A stretch of DNA of 64,000 nucleotides. Source: Sugiyamaella lignohabitans. Lineage: Eukaryota > Ascomycota > Dipodascomycetes > Dipodascales > Trichomonascaceae. Positions 62,827-64,000 of this stretch are shown here, one piece after another. Both the position numbers and the translations under genes were made by a program. Location: the NCBI RefSeq assembly GCF_001640025.1, contig NC_031674.1:1-64000 (forward strand), given 5' to 3'. Under the pieces are notes generated by a model. That model was not told where the DNA came from. It was given only the letters and a program-made list of their open reading frames with translations, and ran no database searches. Positions within the stretch are counted from its first letter, which is position 1. Every line of letters begins with the position of its first letter.

Positions 62827-64000
62827 ATGAAATACGGTTCAGAACTTTCAAAGCGTTCTGTGCCGGAGTGGAGGGCCCATAACATCGATTATAATGAAAT
62901 CAAGGGGTTTATAAAGAAGGCTACGTCTAAAGGCACTGACAATTCAGCTGCTCTGGCTAATCTTTTGGCCATTTTAGATGAAGAGTACGAAGCTGTAAGT
63001 TGAGAGGGTCTTATCAGCAGGAAAAGAGCTGCTGGTATAGTTCGATATCGTACTAACATGAGCACCAGGTTAATCTTTTCGTTCGGTCTAAAGCAGGCGA
63101 GATTGATCGCCGAATTGACGACTGTGAGAAGATAGTAGATGCTTTGGCCGAGCAGGAGGCTTCGTCTTTGAAATCGGGGCTTGGTTACTCTCTCAACTCC
63201 AAGGTACGCCAGGGAAAACTGTACCGACTGCATCAGGCCATTACGAGGTAAGTTTATAATGTGAACGACCGACCCATGTTTTGATAAGTGTGAGAAATGT
63301 ATCATTGAACTGCGGTTGATACGGGATACCAGAGAGCAGAATCTAACTGAGCAGATTGACTAGGGATATCCAGGCCCTTTCCAGATTCATAGGAGCACAG
63401 ACAACAGGATTTAGAAAGCTTGTCAAAAAATATCGAAAATGGAACAATTCGAAAAAGGACGATATGGCTCCATTTTGGAAAAAACTCAATTCCCCTCAGT
63501 CTTTTGCTAACCATGACTTCACATCGAACTTCCTTGAATTAGCACTTTTATATGATGTCTTGAGGAATGCCAAGTTCACGACTGTTCGCAAGAGAATGGA
63601 ATTACCACATGATTCTTTATGTAAATATGACAGTGATATGGTCAGTGCCGTAACCCAGTCGAGCATATTCTTGGTCCACTCAGATAACGTGATGGAAGTC
63701 AAAGTTGCATTACTAAAAGAGCTGATGCTTGTTTCGTCAGATCATGGTACACATAACTCCTTAGCGGGTTCCGCATCTACTTCTGCAAATACCACCGAGC
63801 TTGATACTACTGAAGTAGTCTACTTAGATACCCCCAAGCTCGAGTATGCACAGACCGGTAAGGAGCCGGCTCAGATCCGCAAGGTGAACGACTCATCCAG
63901 TGTGCTCTGCTCGCCAACTGGTGGTTTAAGGCACTTTGCAAGTTCTAACTTGACTCCTGAAGAGCTAGATCTAATCTTGAATGAGAAGGCTGCAGAAATC
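62827..64000 (+). CDS. SPX-domain protein, Vtc5/YDR089W-like (3' end outside window)
   Basis: Partial; runs off the end. Exons 62827-62994, 63063 (or 63069)-63247, and 63355 onward, still open at 64000. Spliced start MKYGSELSKRSVPEWRAHNI, then DYNEIKGFIKKATSKG, LFVRSKAGEIDRRIDD and ALSRFIGAQTTGFRKLVKKY: an SPX domain, which senses inositol pyrophosphates. The PEWR-HNIDY-N-K type of SPX with the later block FWKKLNS and TPEELDLI resembles yeast Vtc5, an accessory activator of vacuolar polyphosphate synthesis. Intron 1 uses GTAAGT and TACTAAC; two AGs six bases apart could start exon 2, the first giving HQVNLFV as in other SPX proteins. Without the C-terminus, other SPX fusions remain possible. 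Confidence 0.65.

Overview
The window is nuclear DNA of an ascomycete yeast (Saccharomycotina). It has spliceosomal introns with GTAAGT/GTATGT donors and TACTAAC or CTAAC branch points, and clear yeast orthologues: SDO1, BET1, MSS4, SWR1, RTT106, PDE2, VTS1, GLC7, VHR1, CSM1, MEF2 and SLU7. A CTG codon (42700-42702, minus strand) falls on an invariant leucine of GLC7, so CTG reads as Leu and the CUG-Ser clades are unlikely. A complex I subunit (NDUFB8 type) argues against Saccharomycetaceae. About half of the roughly 26 genes carry introns, many only 45-110 nt. This fits a basal lineage such as the Trichomonascaceae/Dipodascaceae (Sugiyamaella, Blastobotrys and relatives); that placement is inference.

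Layout. Bases 1-1.9 kb are non-genic: a hairpin array (25-184) and two decayed fragments resembling a LINE-type retrotransposon. Bases 1.9-9.0 kb hold SDO1, a PAC3-type proteasome chaperone, the BET1 SNARE, a free-methionine-(R)-sulfoxide reductase and the PIP5-kinase MSS4. Bases 9-22 kb are sparse: a GH2 beta-mannosidase, a Mn-type CDF transporter, a NAM8/NGR1 RNA-binding protein and the complex I subunit. They are separated by 1.4-2.5 kb spacers that carry a dispersed GC-rich double-hairpin repeat. Bases 22.6-28.9 kb hold SWR1 and the small SBDS-domain gene RTC3. Bases 31-41.4 kb hold PDE2, VTS1, an orphan, RTT106 and an EDC4/Pdc1-like WD40 protein. Bases 41.9-45.6 kb hold two adjacent PP1 phosphatases: GLC7 with one intron and an intronless diverged paralogue. 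Bases 46.5-64 kb hold VHR1, a short-chain dehydrogenase, a Sel1-repeat DSF2/NIF1-like protein, MZM1, CSM1, a LYAR-type zinc-finger protein, MEF2, SLU7 and the first exons of an SPX-domain (VTC5-like) gene that runs off the end.

Most genes are housekeeping and not arranged by function. Some themes recur: ribosome and RNA biology (SDO1, RTC3, NAM8, VTS1, EDC4-like, SLU7, MEF2), chromatin (SWR1, RTT106, CSM1), mitochondria (NDUFB8-like, MZM1, MEF2) and signalling (MSS4, PDE2, PP1s). The most unusual content is the two repeat classes (hairpin array and GC double-hairpin modules), the LINE relics and the tandem PP1 pair with an intronless copy. I found no CRISPR array, no convincing tRNA or rRNA gene, and no complete mobile element. 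Exon boundaries were worked out by eye from splice signals and family conservation; every complete spliced gene listed sums to a multiple of three.
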